Part shown: positions 1 to 5,001 of the stretch, piece by piece | Numbering within the stretch: the first letter of the stretch is position 1 | Layout: each line of letters begins with the position of its first letter | Source: an uncultured Pedobacter sp. | Lineage (GTDB): Bacteria; Bacteroidota; Bacteroidia; Sphingobacteriales; Sphingobacteriaceae | Assembly (NCBI GenBank): GCA_946478755.1 | Contig: CAMLDJ010000383.1 | Span: 1 to 5,001 of the forward strand | Direction of reading: 5' to 3' | DNA length: 5,001 nt | Position numbers and translations under genes: made by a program | The notes under the pieces: generated by a model | What the model was told of the DNA's origin: nothing | The model's database searches: none | What the model saw: only the letters and a program-made list of their open reading frames with translations

Positions 1-11
1 TCTTTGCCCGC

Positions 12-428
12 ATGGCCAGAATTATTGCCTTTGATTATGGAACCAAGCGTATCGGCATAGCCGTAACTGATCCCCTGCAGATTATTGCAACGGGACTCGA
101 TACCATACACCCTAAAGACATTCTGGAGTACCTGAAGAAATATCTGCTGACAGAACCGGTGGAAGCCTTTGTTTTTGGAGACCCAAAGCAAATGGACGGC
201 AGCCCATCTGATTCTGCACAGCATGTTAAAGGATTTGCCAGAACGCTAAAAAAAAACTTCCCGGATATACCTCAGTATTGGATCGATGAACGTTTTACTT
301 CCAAGCTGGCGCATCAGACCATTATGCAAAGCGGCTTAAAGAAACAAGACCGGAAAAATAAGGAAAGGGTAGATACCATATCAGCAACGATAATCCTGCA
401 GTATTTCATGGAAAAACAGCGTTTATGA
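12..428 (+). CDS. ruvX: RuvX/YqgF family RNase H-like nuclease (putative pre-16S rRNA nuclease / Holliday junction resolvase)
   Basis: A complete 138-residue cytoplasmic protein, the usual length for YqgF/RuvX. The N-terminus has the family's first strand with an Asp (IIAFDYGTKRIGIAVTD, residues 4-20, D8). A glycine motif follows (GDPKQMDG, 56-63), then DERFTS (92-97) and a C-terminal helix carrying ERVDTISA (118-125, D121). D8, the acidic pair D92/E93 and D121 are the likely metal-binding residues of the RNase H fold. Family members are described as processing the 5' end of 16S rRNA (E. coli YqgF) and as putative Holliday junction resolvases; the sequence cannot decide between these. The ATG at 12 is chosen because the conserved first strand starts three residues later. 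A TTTG lies at 3-6, but the window begins too close to judge a promoter. The stop overlaps the next gene's start (ATGA, 425-428), suggesting translational coupling. The family call is secure. Confidence 0.95.
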   Translation: MARIIAFDYGTKRIGIAVTDPLQIIATGLDTIHPKDILEYLKKYLLTEPVEAFVFGDPKQMDGSPSDSAQHVKGFARTLKKNFPDIPQYWIDERFTSKLAHQTIMQSGLKKQDRKNKERVDTISATIILQYFMEKQRL

Positions 429-1060
429 ATTTAATTAACGAAGACATGCAGCAACTGCTGCTCAATTATTGTGAACCCGAAACCGAATTGCTGCAGCGGA
501 TAGACCGGGAAACCCATCTCAAAGTCCTGATGCCAAGAATGCTTTCCGGACATTACCAGGGCCGTGTGCTCAGTCTGCTCAGTAAGTTGGTAAGCCCCTC
601 AAGAATCCTGGAGATCGGTACTTTTACTGGGTATGCTACGCTTTGCCTGGCCGAAGGATTAACTGACAAAGGGATAATTTATACCTTAGATATCAATGAG
701 GAGCTGGAAGATTTGGTGCGCAGCAACTTTGCTGAATCCCCCTACAATGACAAAATCAAATACATCCTGGGTGATGCTACTGAAACAATCAGTACGTTGA
801 AGGAGACATTTGACCTGGTTTTTATTGATGCCGACAAGAAGAACAATGGGAAGTATTATGACCTGATCTTCGACAGCCTCAGGCCCGGCGGTCTTGTTAT
901 TGTGGATAACGTACTGTGGAGTGGAAAAGTACTGGACAGCAAGCCTGACAAGGACACTAAAAATATCACTACATTTAACGATAAGATACTGGCAGACAAG
1001 CGGGTGGAAAAGCTAATCCTTCCCGTTAGGGACGGCCTGTTTGTCATCAGAAAAAAATAA
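425..1060 (+). CDS. Class I SAM-dependent O-methyltransferase (COMT / caffeoyl-CoA OMT-like)
   Basis: A complete 211-residue soluble protein of the catechol/caffeoyl-CoA O-methyltransferase type (Methyltransf_3). The SAM-binding glycine loop is ILEIGTFTGYATLCLAEGL (61-79). D89 ends strand 2 (TLDI), and GDA (116-118) follows. FIDADKKN (133-140) together with DNVLWSG (161-167) gives D135, D161 and N162, which match the divalent-metal ligands of this family. The C-terminus (PVRDGLFVI, 200-208) is also typical. Such enzymes methylate a hydroxyl on a catechol-like or other small substrate; the substrate here cannot be told from sequence. The start at 425 is supported by the ATGA overlap with ruvX; an in-frame ATG at 446 is the alternative. 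It probably shares a transcript with ruvX. The pairing does not reveal a shared pathway. A short GC-rich hairpin follows within 45 bases of the stop. Confidence 0.92.
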   Translation: MNLINEDMQQLLLNYCEPETELLQRIDRETHLKVLMPRMLSGHYQGRVLSLLSKLVSPSRILEIGTFTGYATLCLAEGLTDKGIIYTLDINEELEDLVRSNFAESPYNDKIKYILGDATETISTLKETFDLVFIDADKKNNGKYYDLIFDSLRPGGLVIVDNVLWSGKVLDSKPDKDTKNITTFNDKILADKRVEKLILPVRDGLFVIRKK

Positions 1061-1074
1061 ACGCAATCACTGGC

Positions 1075-1101
1075 GCCAGGGCACATTGGCCTGCACCTGG
1101 C
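1075..1101 (+). other. GC-rich bulged hairpin in the O-methyltransferase / glucosaminidase gap
   Basis: GCCAGGGCA (1075-1083) can pair with TGC-A-CCTGGC (1092-1101), leaving one bulged A at 1095 and an 8-base loop. A perfect 10-base palindrome, CTGGCGCCAG (1070-1079), overlaps its left arm, so two folds compete. No T-run follows, so it does not look like a classic intrinsic terminator. It could slow or end transcription after the ruvX-methyltransferase unit, stabilise its 3' end, or mean nothing. The remainder of the 84-base gap is AT-rich towards the next ATG, and I saw no clear TAnnTTTG box in it. Confidence 0.3.
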
Positions 1102-1144
1102 TTACAAAACCCATCAGTTAAACCGGACAAAATATTTAATTATA

Positions 1145-2056
1145 ATGAACAATAGACTATTAGCTTTAGCATTACTGGCAGTTGTATTTTTTAGCGCCTG
1201 CTCCTCCAGAAAATATAGCCGCAACAACAAACAGATTGAAAAAGCTGCCAACAAGGCCAATCCCACAGCCAAATCCTACACAACGCTTAATTATATCGCC
1301 GAATTCAAAGCTGTCGCCATTGAGGAAATGAACAGATATGGCATCCCTGCCAGCATTACCCTGGCACAGGGCATTATCGAATCGGGAAGCGGCAACAGCA
1401 GTCTGGCCAAATATGCCAACAACCACTTTGGCATAAAATGCACATCAGACTGGAAAGGAAAGGGGTATTTCAAAGACGATGATAAAGCCGACGATTGCTT
1501 CAGGGTATATAAAGATGCAAGGGAATCTTATAAGGACCACTCTGAATTCCTGAAAAGAAAGCGCTACAGCTTTCTGTTTGAGCTGGACAAGAATGATTAT
1601 AAAAACTGGGCCCTGGGCTTGAAGCAAGCGGGTTATGCGACGAATCCTAAATACCCGGACCTGTTGATCGGGGTAATAGACCGTTACCAGCTTTATCAGT
1701 ATGATCAGCCCGAATCCGAAAAAGACAAAATCATACGCGAAGACAAAGTGTTTACAGAAATCAATGCAAACATCCCTCATGAAAAAAAGAAATTTACACC
1801 GGTAGAAGTTCCCCCTTCTAAGCAGATCGTAAAAACACCTGACACCTTACGGATCTCCGCCCCTGTAACGGAAGATAAACCTGTAGAAAACAATACCGCT
1901 CCGATTTTTAAACCAGGCAGCTATACGGTTAAACAGGGAGACACGCTTTATGGCATTTCCAAAAGGTTTAACGTCAGCATCGCCGAATTACAGACCTTAA
2001 ACAACATGACCGATACCGGTATTAAAATAGGGCAAAAACTCATCTTAGTTAAATAA
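1145..2056 (+). CDS. Lipoprotein peptidoglycan hydrolase: glucosaminidase domain plus C-terminal LysM
   Basis: A complete 303-residue exported enzyme predicted to cut the glycan strands of peptidoglycan. Residues 1-19 form a lipoprotein signal: short basic start, hydrophobic core, and FSAC with C19 as the likely lipidated cysteine (Phe at -3 is a loose lipobox). The glucosaminidase domain (FlgJ/AcmA type) spans about 52-187. AQGIIESGSGNSSLA (74-88) carries the probable catalytic E79, followed by NNHFGIKC (92-99), FRVYKDARESYKDH (119-132) and GYATNPKYPD (163-172). C99 and C118 could form a disulfide. A charged, proline-containing linker (about 190-255) leads to one LysM domain (259-302; YTVKQGDTLYGISKRF), which binds N-acetylglucosamine in the wall. 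The residues after C19 are basic rather than acidic, so the usual Bacteroidota surface-export signal is not evident and a periplasm-facing location is inferred. The ATG at 1145 directly precedes the signal peptide. Confidence 0.93.
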   Translation: MNNRLLALALLAVVFFSACSSRKYSRNNKQIEKAANKANPTAKSYTTLNYIAEFKAVAIEEMNRYGIPASITLAQGIIESGSGNSSLAKYANNHFGIKCTSDWKGKGYFKDDDKADDCFRVYKDARESYKDHSEFLKRKRYSFLFELDKNDYKNWALGLKQAGYATNPKYPDLLIGVIDRYQLYQYDQPESEKDKIIREDKVFTEINANIPHEKKKFTPVEVPPSKQIVKTPDTLRISAPVTEDKPVENNTAPIFKPGSYTVKQGDTLYGISKRFNVSIAELQTLNNMTDTGIKIGQKLILVK

Positions 2057-2067
2057 TGTTAATATAA

Positions 2068-2098
2068 TTTAGACAGGAGTCCTTATCTTGTAACTTTG
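2068..2098 (+). promoter_or_regulatory. Bacteroidota-type promoter ahead of the secreted regulatory-domain gene
   Basis: TAACTTTG (2091-2098) matches the -7 consensus TAnnTTTG exactly. TTTA (2068-2071) sits 19 bases upstream, where the -33 TTTG element is expected, with one mismatch. The G of the -7 box is only 8 bases from the ATG at 2106, so the transcript would have almost no 5' leader. It would serve the genes at 2106 and 2855. Confidence 0.55.
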
Positions 2099-2105
2099 TA
2101 TTTAG

Positions 2106-2858
2106 ATGAAGTTTTGTAGCCTTGCCCTCCTTCTTTACTGTTTAACATTTAAAGCGCTGGCCCAGCAGGGCTCGGTAAAGGGCTTTGTGGTAGACAAGGA
2201 CTCCAAGCACCGCCTGGCGAAAGTTTACATTTACAATTCGGCCAACGATGAGGGTATTTACAATACCCCTAAAGGAGAATTTACCATTAAGGCCAATCCG
2301 GGCGATACGCTTTTTGCCGTATTACAGGGCTATGCATTGGACACCGTTGTCCTTAAAAGCCCGGCAGCCGTCTATTTTCAACTAAAATCTTTGGGTATTG
2401 CATTACGTGAAGTCGCCATTATAGGCGATAAATACACGCCAAGGGAACGCCATGAACAAACGTTAAGAGAATATAAGTACAAACTCGATAAAGGAAAAGC
2501 AAAAGACCTGCTTAACCTCGGACTGGGCGGTGCGGGCCTGGGCATAGACGCCATTTATAACCTGCTTAGCCGTGAAGGAAAAAATGCTCGTCATCTGCAA
2601 AAAATACTGGAAAGGGACTACAAAGAGGCCATTGTCGACTACCGGTTTAAACCTGATTATGTAAAACGGGTATTGCAGATCGGGGATTATGAAGCCGAGG
2701 ATTTTATGCAGCAATACCGACCCACCTACGATTTTGTATTGAATGCTTCAGATTATGCTTTTGTGGTTTACCTCAGGAACAACTACGCCAATTACAAGCG
2801 TAATCCCTCCGCATTCCGCCTGCCTGCACTGCCTAAAATAATTATTGAAAAATTTTGA
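2106..2858 (+). CDS. Secreted protein with carboxypeptidase-regulatory-like domain, function unknown
   Basis: A complete 250-residue protein. Residues 1-20 are a signal peptide (MKFCSLALLLYCLTFKALAQ) with likely cleavage around ALA-Q, so it is exported to the periplasm or outer membrane. Residues 22-95 resemble the CarboxypepD_reg-like beta-sandwich common in Bacteroidota: GSVKGFVVDKDSKHRLAKVYIYN, then NTPKGEFTIKANPGDTLF and a strand ending VYFQLKS. This is the domain found at the N-terminus of many TonB-dependent receptors, but no plug or barrel follows here. The rest (about 100-250) is not recognised. It has a basic helical stretch (RERHEQTLREYKYKLDKGKAK), a glycine-rich turn (GLGGAGLGIDAIYNL, 129-143) and an aromatic C-terminus. 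The stop codon overlaps the next gene's start, so the two are probably made together and may act together. Domain call fairly sure; role unknown. Confidence 0.82.
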   Translation: MKFCSLALLLYCLTFKALAQQGSVKGFVVDKDSKHRLAKVYIYNSANDEGIYNTPKGEFTIKANPGDTLFAVLQGYALDTVVLKSPAAVYFQLKSLGIALREVAIIGDKYTPRERHEQTLREYKYKLDKGKAKDLLNLGLGGAGLGIDAIYNLLSREGKNARHLQKILERDYKEAIVDYRFKPDYVKRVLQIGDYEAEDFMQQYRPTYDFVLNASDYAFVVYLRNNYANYKRNPSAFRLPALPKIIIEKF

Positions 2859-3178
2859 AGGCCTTCTTCTTTGTCGTAAAAAGAATACCGGCCAACGCAA
2901 TGGCGATTTACCCTTTTATTCTGTTGAAAGACCCTGATCAGAAAGCCGACAAGACGCTGATCAACCATGAACGCATCCACCTGAGACAGCAGATCGAACT
3001 GTTAATACTGCCATTTTATCTGTTGTATCTTTTCAACTACCTCATTAACCTGATCAGATACAAAAACCATTACCTGGCCTATTTTAATATCCTGTTCGAA
3101 AAAGAAGCCTATGCCTGCGATCAGAACCTCGATTATCTGCAACAGCGCAAGCTTTTTTCCTGGTTAAAATATCGCTGA
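2855..3178 (+). CDS. Small HExxH-containing membrane protein, putative minimal zinc metallopeptidase-like
   Basis: A 107-residue protein with no certain family name. It contains HERIH (38-42), the HExxH zinc-binding and catalytic pattern. A hydrophobic segment follows directly (about 48-67), likely one membrane helix, and then FEKEAYACDQ (81-90). The acidic E82 or E84, about 40 residues after the second His, is spaced like the third zinc ligand of M48/M56 gluzincins, and ACD recalls the ExxACD of BlaR1-like M56 proteases. It would be only the core of such an enzyme. The start is TTG at 2855, sharing bases with the previous stop (TTGA); an in-frame stop at 2846 rules out a longer form. The first ATG (2900) would remove KRIPANA, which runs into the hydrophobic AIYPFILLKDP, so TTG is preferred. 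No Shine-Dalgarno is visible, fitting coupled translation. Reality of the gene is likely; peptidase activity is inference. Confidence 0.75.
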   Translation: MKAFFFVVKRIPANAMAIYPFILLKDPDQKADKTLINHERIHLRQQIELLILPFYLLYLFNYLINLIRYKNHYLAYFNILFEKEAYACDQNLDYLQQRKLFSWLKYR

Positions 3179-3210
3179 AACTGTGCTTTTGTACCGCTAC
3201 TTATCCAATT

Positions 3211-3230
3211 AGTTTACTATTAAACTTTTA
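3211..3230 (+). terminator. Weak AT-rich hairpin, possible terminator after the HERIH gene
   Basis: AGTTTA (3211-3216) and TAAACT (3221-3226) form a perfect 6-base inverted repeat with a 4-base loop, followed by TTTTA and, slightly further on, a T6 run at 3240-3245. It lies 33 bases after the stop at 3178. The stem is all AT but for one pair, so it would be weak, and it overlaps the putative -33 element of the next promoter. Confidence 0.3.
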
Positions 3231-3256
3231 ATAAGTCACTTTTTTGTTTTTCTTTG
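3226..3256 (+). promoter_or_regulatory. Probable Bacteroidota-type promoter ahead of the DUF3078 gene
   Basis: TTTCTTTG (3249-3256) differs from the -7 consensus TAnnTTTG at one position. TTTT (3226-3229) lies exactly 19 bases upstream in the -33 position, with one mismatch to TTTG. The box ends 6 bases before the ATG at 3262, so a transcript from here would begin at or next to the start codon. The local T-rich composition makes chance matches easy. Confidence 0.38.
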
Positions 3257-3261
3257 TAATA

Positions 3262-4278
3262 ATGAAGAGTTTTTATCCCTACTTACTATTAGTTTTTTGC
3301 GGTACCACCAGCCTGTATGCTCAGGAGATCGACACCATCCCGATTAATACCAAAGGACTTGATATTAAACTAAAGCGCAGCCCCCTGCCTTCAAGAACGG
3401 GAACGATTCCTTTTAAACCTGTAGAAATCACTCCTGTAGTCATTGATGCAAAAGTAAATTACTGGAAAACCCGGACTTCTGTAGGTATCAATGTAAACCA
3501 GGCTACATTCTCCAACAACTGGAAGGGTGGTGGTGTAAATTCACTGGCAGTAGGTGGTTTGGTAAATTATAAGGCTGAATACAGTAAGGAAAGCTATAGC
3601 TATGTAAGCGAGGTGATCCTGGAATATGGTAAGATTAAGAACAAAGACCAGCTGCAAAAGAAAACCCGGGACAGGATTTTCTGGGACAACAAGGCCGCTT
3701 TGCAATTGTCTAAAAACTGGTACTTCTTCGGATCGGTCAACTTCGAGTCTCAATTTGATGCAGGTTTTTCTTATAAAAAAAACGCAGATGGTGATGAAGT
3801 AGCTAATCTCATTTCGAAATTCATGTCTCCAGGATACCTAACTGAATCTTTCGGTTTTGAATATAAACCCAATAAATTTTTCTCCACCCGAATCGGTACG
3901 GGTAGTGCACGCCAAACTTTTGTACTGGACACCGCCGTTTACGACATTCCAGATGACCCCACTAAGCCAATATTACCAAAATACGGTGTTGAATTTGGCA
4001 AGAAATTTAAAAATGAGCTGGCTTTCCAGATCGTAAGTAATTTTGAAAAAGAAGTTTTTACCAATACCGTGCTGAAAGCCAGATACCAGATGTTTATTCC
4101 TTACGACCGGTCACTTGTAAACGTGGATCATCGACTGGATGTCTCCATAACCTCTAAATTAAACCGGCTGATGAACGTTTCCCTTACGGGGGTGGGGTTA
4201 TTTGACCGTGACAATGACACCGAGATACAGGGCAGTCAAACACTTGCACTGGGCGTAATGTTTGTCTTCCCACGCTAA
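3262..4278 (+). CDS. DUF3078-type outer-membrane beta-barrel protein
   Basis: A complete 338-residue protein. The start is set at the ATG at 3262 because it begins a clean signal peptide (MKSFYPYLLLVFCGTTSLYA, cleavage before Q21). A TTG at 3244 would add six residues but falls inside the putative promoter. A proline-rich stretch (about 27-60) precedes YWKTRTSVGINVNQATFSNNWKGG (67-90), which with its Asn/Trp/Gly run is the recognisable hallmark of Bacteroidota DUF3078 proteins. The remainder is a succession of amphipathic, aromatic-rich strands with charged turns, for example DRIFWDNKAALQLSKNWYFFGS (127-148) and SFGFEYKPNKFFSTRIGTGS (176-195). It ends in an aromatic terminal strand (LGVMFVFPR), as beta-barrel proteins do. 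An outer-membrane location is inferred; the function of the family is not known to me. It has its own upstream signals and is separated from ffh by 82 bases. Confidence 0.85.
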   Translation: MKSFYPYLLLVFCGTTSLYAQEIDTIPINTKGLDIKLKRSPLPSRTGTIPFKPVEITPVVIDAKVNYWKTRTSVGINVNQATFSNNWKGGGVNSLAVGGLVNYKAEYSKESYSYVSEVILEYGKIKNKDQLQKKTRDRIFWDNKAALQLSKNWYFFGSVNFESQFDAGFSYKKNADGDEVANLISKFMSPGYLTESFGFEYKPNKFFSTRIGTGSARQTFVLDTAVYDIPDDPTKPILPKYGVEFGKKFKNELAFQIVSNFEKEVFTNTVLKARYQMFIPYDRSLVNVDHRLDVSITSKLNRLMNVSLTGVGLFDRDNDTEIQGSQTLALGVMFVFPR

Positions 4279-4318
4279 TACTTTTTAATTAACCCTCCCA
4301 GTTTCCTTCAAAAATTAA

Positions 4319-4326
4319 TACCTTTG
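4319..4326 (+). promoter_or_regulatory. Probable -7 element of the ffh promoter
   Basis: TACCTTTG matches TAnnTTTG exactly, 34 bases before the ffh ATG, giving a leader of about 30 bases. No TTTG-like -33 element is seen at the usual 19-base distance. The leader ends in TAAAGAAAATG, an A-rich start context typical of Bacteroidota, without a GGAGG. Confidence 0.45.
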
Positions 4327-4360
4327 AAGCTACAAAATTGAACACTAAGCATTAAAGAAA

Positions 4361-5001
4361 ATGTTTGAAAATTTACAGGATAAGCTAGATCGTGCGTTTA
4401 AAGTTTTAAAGGGACAGGGAAGCATTACAGAGATCAACGTGGCCGAGACCATGAAAGAGATCCGTAAGGCTTTGTTAGATGCCGACGTAAACTATAAAAC
4501 AGCAAAAAGCTTTACCGACGAGGTAAAAGAAAAAGCATTAGGCTTAAATGTACTTACTGCGGTTTCTCCCGGTCAGTTACTGACCAAGGTGATGAACGAT
4601 GAGCTTACGGCCTTAATGGGCGGTGAGGTGACCGAACTTGATCTTAAAGGAAATCCTACCATTATATTAATTGCAGGTTTAAACGGTGCGGGTAAAACCA
4701 CATTTACCGGAAAGCTTGCTAACTTCCTTAAAAACAAAGGAAAAAAACCTTTACTGGTAGCCGGTGATGTTTACAGACCGGCGGCGGTTGATCAGTTGCA
4801 GATCCTTGGCGAGCAGATCGGGGTTCCAGTTTACGCTAACACCGCATCCAAAGACCCGGTTGCTATTGCCCTGGAAGGGATAGCTGAAGGTAAAAAACAA
4901 AATAACAACGTAATTATCATAGATACAGCAGGCCGTTTAGCGATAGACGAGCAGATGATGAACGAGATTGCCGCTGTAAAAGAAAGCACCAAACCTCATG
5001 A
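4361..5001 (+). CDS. ffh: Signal recognition particle GTPase Ffh, N-terminal part (runs off the window)
   Basis: My own translation from the ATG at 4361 gives 213 codons, open to the window edge. It starts MFENLQDKLDRAFKVLKGQG, typical of the Ffh N domain (four-helix bundle, about 1-90, with EIRKALLDADVNYKTAKSF at 33-51). The G domain follows: P-loop AGLNGAGKTT (105-114), DVYRPAAVDQL (136-146), GEQIGVPVY (150-158), and the Walker B/G3 motif DTAGRLAIDEQMMNE (188-202). The rest of the G domain and the methionine-rich M domain lie beyond the window. Ffh binds signal sequences of nascent membrane proteins and, with 4.5S RNA and FtsY, delivers ribosomes to the translocon. The N-terminal sequence separates it from FtsY. 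N108 in the P-loop is unusual: Ffh normally has Gln there, whereas FtsY has Asn. Codons look consistent with a well-expressed housekeeping gene. Confidence 0.95.
   Translation, partial: MFENLQDKLDRAFKVLKGQGSITEINVAETMKEIRKALLDADVNYKTAKSFTDEVKEKALGLNVLTAVSPGQLLTKVMNDELTALMGGEVTELDLKGNPTIILIAGLNGAGKTTFTGKLANFLKNKGKKPLLVAGDVYRPAAVDQLQILGEQIGVPVYANTASKDPVAIALEGIAEGKKQNNNVIIIDTAGRLAIDEQMMNEIAAVKESTKPH

Noticed and set aside
856..1086. - strand frame starting in the gap after the O-methyltransferase
   Set aside because: Almost all of it is antisense to the methyltransferase C-terminus; it shows no promoter and no recognisable motif.
1172..1473. Two open frames on the - strand (1172-1426 and 1291-1473)
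   Set aside because: Both are antisense to the signal peptide and catalytic region of the glucosaminidase; their hydrophobic or glycine-rich look is the mirror of that coding sequence.
1445..1780. 111-codon open frame on the - strand
   Set aside because: It lies wholly inside the glucosaminidase gene, whose domains are clear; its translation resembles no family and has no signals of its own.
2106..2858. Reading the 2106 gene as a truncated TonB-dependent receptor
   Set aside because: Only the regulatory-like beta domain is shared; no plug or barrel sequence follows, and the frame is intact with its own distinct C-terminal region.
2463..2980. - strand frames 2463-2714 and 2792-2980
   Set aside because: They are antisense shadows of the coupled gene pair with no family resemblance.
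3244..3261. TTG at 3244 as start of the DUF3078 protein
   Set aside because: It would add MFFFVI before a complete signal peptide and places the start inside the likely -7 promoter box; the ATG at 3262 is better.
3541..3753. 70-codon - strand frame inside the DUF3078 gene
   Set aside because: Antisense to well-conserved beta-barrel sequence, with no start signals.
4285..4292. TTAATTAA palindrome after the DUF3078 gene
   Set aside because: Eight all-AT bases in an AT-rich gap are expected by chance; there is no GC stem for a terminator and no second copy nearby.
12..5001. Defence, toxin-antitoxin, phage or other mobile system
   Set aside because: There are no transposase, integrase, toxin or nuclease-cluster genes, no tRNA or attachment repeats and no evident compositional break; the gene content is housekeeping and envelope.

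Overview
The window looks like ordinary chromosomal DNA of a Bacteroidota bacterium, most likely from the Sphingobacteriaceae (Pedobacter-like). Several signs point there. There is a DUF3078-type outer-membrane protein and a secreted protein with a carboxypeptidase-regulatory-like domain. Shine-Dalgarno sequences are weak or absent. Upstream regions carry TAnnTTTG boxes, the -7 element of the Bacteroidota primary sigma factor. The genus is inferred from protein style only. All seven genes lie on the + strand and fill nearly the whole window; the longest gene-free stretch is about 85 bases, and no RNA gene, mobile element or CRISPR array was seen.

Layout: (1) 12-1060, ruvX (YqgF) and a class I O-methyltransferase, joined by a 4-base ATGA overlap. 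(2) 1145-2056, a lipoprotein peptidoglycan hydrolase with an N-terminal glucosaminidase domain and a C-terminal LysM. (3) 2106-3178, a two-gene unit: a secreted protein with an N-terminal carboxypeptidase-regulatory-like beta domain, then, sharing bases with its stop codon, a TTG-started 107-residue membrane protein with an HERIH zinc-protease-like motif. (4) 3262-4278, a DUF3078 beta-barrel protein. (5) 4361 to the window end, the first 213 codons of ffh, the GTPase of the signal recognition particle.

The genes cover nucleic-acid processing (ruvX), small-molecule methylation, cell-wall turnover, envelope proteins of unknown function, and membrane targeting of nascent proteins (ffh). No single pathway ties them together. 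Four of the seven products (glucosaminidase, regulatory-domain protein, HERIH protein, DUF3078 protein) are predicted to be exported or membrane-associated.

I found no clear undescribed multi-gene system. The points most worth a second look are the tiny HExxH protein coupled to a secreted partner, TTTG promoter boxes so close to start codons that several transcripts may be leaderless, and an Asn in the Ffh P-loop where Ffh normally has Gln.
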